Below the pieces are notes generated by a model. It ran no database searches, was not told the DNA's origin, and saw only the letters and a list, made by a program, of their open reading frames with translations. Of a stretch of 26,667 nucleotides of DNA, positions 24,734 through 26,667 are shown piece after piece (the first letter of the stretch is position 1; each line of letters starts with the position of its first letter). The stretch is from an uncultured Eggerthellaceae bacterium. Lineage in GTDB: Bacteria; Actinomycetota; Coriobacteriia; Coriobacteriales; Eggerthellaceae. The position numbers and the translations under genes are program-made. Location of the stretch: the NCBI GenBank assembly GCA_910588985.1, contig CAJURO010000024.1:1-26667 (forward strand), in the 5' to 3' direction.

Positions 24734-25572
24734 GCGAACCACTCCTGGATGGTAAGAAAAGAGGGAAGGAGGCAGAGAAGGAAAAAGACGCTTGTACCTA
24801 TGACGGTGATCGCATCGGAGGCATAGGCCTTCCCCTCGAAGAAGACTGAGCAAAGAAGGAGGATGAACGCAACGGCTATGAGCGCAATCAAAGCCCGATC
24901 GATGGTCTTTTTATCCCGCGCGCGGAGCGATGTTCGCCTTCCGCATCCAAGACCACGGCTTTCCATCGAGGAAGCTGTGGTGACGGCTCCGATGAGCGCG
25001 CGTGTGGTAAGAGAGGTGACCACGTCCCCTCCATTGCGGAGCTTCGTCGTGAAGGTCGATCCTCCTCGTGCAAGCCCGAGTCCTCGACGTGCTGATATGG
25101 TATCTACAGCACGCGTGCGAAAAAGAGGGATGAGCTTGAACGTGAGAGTAAGGACGAGGGTAAGGGAGGGAAAAGCGTTGCCGAAGAGCAAGATGAGGTC
25201 ATCCTCTTTGATCGCGCATGCGAGCCCAGCGAACCATAGCACCACGCTTGCGAAGATGAGCCCTGTTTGGAGTCCTGAGATGAGAGCTTCAAGCGTATAG
25301 CGGCGCGCGCCAAGGTAGGTGAAGAGAATGGTGTCACCCGCTTGGTTGAAGAGAGGATTGATGACCATGATCGCAACGCTTGTGATGAGTGCGATCGCGA
25401 TCATGCGCGTGGCAGTGCGATTCGGGTTGTTCAGCAACAAGAAAAGACAAGCGCCGAGAAGGCTCATAACCTCAAGCAAGATCGAATGTGCAAGGAAGCT
25501 GCTCACAACGAGCACGGAAAAGAGAACGAGTATCGTCGTGGGGTGGACGAAGGGGAGCGCTTTCGCTTTCAC
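24706..25572 (-). CDS. ECF transporter transmembrane (T) component, CbiQ/EcfT family
   Basis: The 288-residue protein has about five to six membrane helices and the two short Arg-containing cytoplasmic motifs by which T components grip the ATPases: SARRGLG (160-166) and SMESRGLG (202-209). It couples ATP hydrolysis to toppling of the S component. The start is a GTG at 25572 with GAGG and AAGGAG upstream. It is the first gene of the importer operon and lies 54 bases downstream of the tRNA terminator, so its promoter should be in that short space, but no convincing -35/-10 pair was found there. Confidence 0.9.
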   Translation of the reverse strand: MKAKALPFVHPTTILVLFSVLVVSSFLAHSILLEVMSLLGACLFLLLNNPNRTATRMIAIALITSVAIMVINPLFNQAGDTILFTYLGARRYTLEALISGLQTGLIFASVVLWFAGLACAIKEDDLILLFGNAFPSLTLVLTLTFKLIPLFRTRAVDTISARRGLGLARGGSTFTTKLRNGGDVVTSLTTRALIGAVTTASSMESRGLGCGRRTSLRARDKKTIDRALIALIAVAFILLLCSVFFEGKAYASDAITVIGTSVFFLLCLLPSFLTIQEWFACRFIPSKI

Positions 25573-25625
25573 GTATCCTCAACACTCCTTTCTGTGCGCA
25601 TCGCTCCACCCTTAGCGCCCGCAAT

Positions 25626-25657
25626 GAAAAAGGCCAGAGAGAATGTGCTCTGGCCTG
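25626..25657 (-). terminator. Intrinsic terminator downstream of tRNA-Thr
   Basis: On the minus strand the hairpin AGGCCAGAG - eight-base loop - CTCTGGCCT (nine perfect pairs) is followed directly by a run of five T. It starts ten bases after the tRNA CCA end, so it closes the tRNA transcript before the ECF operon. Confidence 0.92.
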
Positions 25658-25665
25658 GTAGTCTG

Positions 25666-25740
25666 TGGAGCCAGCGACAGGAATCGAACCCGCAACCCAC
25701 TGATTACAAATCAGTTGCTCTACCGTTGAGCCACGCTGGC
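25666..25740 (-). tRNA. tRNA-Thr (anticodon UGU)
   Basis: The minus strand folds into a complete 75-base cloverleaf. The acceptor stem is GCCAGCG with CGCTGGC, the D arm is GCTC/GAGC, and the anticodon stem is ACTGA/TCAGT with the loop TTTGTAA. The T arm is GCGGG-TTCGATT-CCTGT (two G-U pairs). The discriminator is T and CCA is encoded. The loop places UGU at the anticodon, reading ACA (and likely other ACN) threonine codons. It is flanked by its own promoter and terminator. Confidence 0.97.
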
Positions 25741-25759
25741 ACCCTTCGAACGTTCGCCC

Positions 25760-25788
25760 ATTCTAGGGGAAACCGCAGGCTTCATCAA
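25760..25788 (-). promoter_or_regulatory. Sigma-70-type promoter for tRNA-Thr
   Basis: On the minus strand TTGATG (25788-25783) and TAGAAT (25765-25760) are separated by exactly 17 bases, a strong -35/-10 pair. It lies 19 bases ahead of the mature tRNA 5' end. The -35 box covers the stop codon of the upstream DUF4130 gene. Confidence 0.75.
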
Positions 25789-26606
25789 CCATGGCGCAGG
25801 GCTTGCGGGGCAGACTCCTGCATTTCCGTCAGATTCTTCCAGAACCGCTTCGGCATCAGCTGACGACGCAATTCTGGGTTGTAGCGGGAGCTGATGGAGA
25901 CCGAATGATAGAACGTGCGCCAAGCCTCCTCCATGAGCACCTCCGAGGCCGCCTGATCCGGTAACGTCAAGTCAGGCTCGGAAACGTCAGCTAGCTGTTG
26001 GCGCCGCCCATCCCAGATGCCCGCCACCCCGTGCGCTTCATCGTAGAGGATGAAGGGTTGGACGCTGAAACGCTCCACGAAGTGCCCCATGACCAGAGGG
26101 ACCACAGAATCCCTTGGGTTCACCCGGGCGAACCACACCTCACCCCGTTCATCCTTCAAATGTTGGAACCGGGCGAACTGGCGCATCTTCTCACATTCAG
26201 CCCCGACAGAGGTGATGAGGTCATGGAGGGCCTTGACCTCGGGGGTACCCAGATCATCCAGCAAGCGCTTTCGCTGCGGCGCCCTATCCATGGCATAGCG
26301 AACGAACCGGTAGATGATGGTGGGCGCATTCCGCTGGCCGGAACAGGTGGCCCGCAACACTGCCCGTTGCCCGTAGGACCCCAACCGCCGCTTCAGGCCC
26401 GCAGCAACCCGCTGCGCATGCTCTTCTGAGGTGGGGATGAACAGTGCCTGCTGCAAGAGGCGGGGTTGATAGTCTGCCTCACGCACCACCTCAGAGGGTT
26501 CCTGTCGGTTGCTATAGGAGGCGAAGATGGCAGAGAACAGGCCTTCAGCCGTGCCGTCGAAGAGGTATGCCACCTCATCGAAGAGCTCTGCAGATGCGGC
26601 CGTCAC
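25785..26606 (-). CDS. DUF4130 / TIGR03915-type DNA metabolism protein
   Basis: The 273-residue product matches the DUF4130 (TIGR03915) family along its length: EVAYLFDGTAEGLFSAIFASY at the N terminus, QRVAAGLKRRLG, QHLKDERGEVWFARVNPRDSVVPL in the middle, FILYDEAHG, and RYNPELRRQLMPKRFWKNLTE near the C terminus. The family is usually encoded beside a TIGR03916 radical SAM protein and is thought to act in DNA repair or modification, but its chemistry is unproven. The start is a GTG whose first three bases overlap the stop of the upstream gene (GTGA), indicating translational coupling. Its base composition appears richer in G+C than the ECF operon. The gene ends where the tRNA promoter begins. 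Confidence 0.88.
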   Translation of the reverse strand: MTAASAELFDEVAYLFDGTAEGLFSAIFASYSNRQEPSEVVREADYQPRLLQQALFIPTSEEHAQRVAAGLKRRLGSYGQRAVLRATCSGQRNAPTIIYRFVRYAMDRAPQRKRLLDDLGTPEVKALHDLITSVGAECEKMRQFARFQHLKDERGEVWFARVNPRDSVVPLVMGHFVERFSVQPFILYDEAHGVAGIWDGRRQQLADVSEPDLTLPDQAASEVLMEEAWRTFYHSVSISSRYNPELRRQLMPKRFWKNLTEMQESAPQALRHG

Positions 26607-26667
26607 TGAACCGCCTCAGGGCTCGACAGCCGAGGCATTCCCGCCGACAAGCGAACGGGATCATGAG
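26603..26667 (-). CDS. C-terminal end of a gene entering from the right edge, possibly the radical SAM partner
   Basis: Only the last 20 codons are in the window, ending ...SPEAVQ and stopping with the TGA that overlaps the GTG of the DUF4130 gene. The fragment has no recognisable motif. In other bacteria the gene in this position is the TIGR03916 radical SAM protein, so that is the expected identity from context only. The reading frame is chosen by the GTGA overlap. Confidence 0.4.
   Translation of the reverse strand, partial: HDPVRLSAGMPRLSSPEAVQ

Noticed and set aside
25573..25625. Riboswitch or leader controlling the ECF operon
   Set aside because: Only about 50 bases separate the tRNA terminator from the start codon, too short for a known vitamin riboswitch, and no conserved motif is visible.
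1..26667. CRISPR arrays, insertion sequences, phage genes or toxin-antitoxin pairs
   Set aside because: Looked for spaced direct repeats, transposase motifs and small paired genes; none was seen.

Overview
The window looks like chromosome from an anaerobic, host-associated actinobacterium of the class Coriobacteriia (Eggerthella/Slackia/Cryptobacterium-like). This is an inference from the mix of genes: a flavin-dependent ThyX, a single-chain topoisomerase I with several zinc ribbons and a Lys-rich tail, a two-subunit class I fumarase next to malic enzyme, a DUF1385 membrane protein, RicT with a long basic tail, and a very large secreted host-glycoprotein-type protease. No species call is possible from the sequence alone.

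Left edge (1-1448, minus strand): the first bases of a possible gene, a stand-alone histidine phosphotransfer (HPt) protein, and a class I SAM-dependent methyltransferase. A divergent intergenic region of about 150 bases separates these from a long plus-strand gene train.

Plus-strand train (1603-16557), almost without gaps: thyX, DUF1385 membrane protein, topA, fumarase alpha and beta, malic enzyme, tmk, holB, ricT, pncB, a DegV protein, a degenerate beta-hydroxyacid-dehydrogenase-like protein, and a PflX-type radical SAM protein. It supplies dTMP/dTDP synthesis (thyX, tmk), replication and topology (holB, topA), NAD salvage (pncB) and C4-acid metabolism (fumarate to malate to pyruvate). Many neighbours overlap or abut stop-to-start, so translational coupling is likely. 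A small hairpin before topA may split the train into two transcription units.

Centre (16718-22240): one 1840-residue secreted protein with an M60-type HEXXH metallopeptidase core, surrounded by a dockerin-like calcium-binding pair, fibronectin type III folds and two discoidin-like (F5/8C) carbohydrate-binding modules. It probably degrades host glycoproteins such as mucins. A 15-bp perfect hairpin follows it and is shared with the converging operon.

Right part (22285-26667, minus strand): a three-gene energy-coupling-factor (ECF) vitamin or metal importer in the order T, fused double ATPase, S, all overlapping. Upstream of it lie tRNA-Thr(UGU) with its own terminator and promoter, and a DUF4130/TIGR03915 DNA-metabolism protein coupled by a GTGA overlap to a gene that runs off the edge. 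No CRISPR array, insertion sequence, rRNA or clear riboswitch was seen, and no gap without a gene exceeds about 160 bases.

The most interesting items are the multidomain M60 protease, the dehydrogenase-like pseudoenzyme with a His/Asp-rich tail beside DegV, the asymmetric ECF double ATPase, and the DNA-metabolism pair at the right edge.
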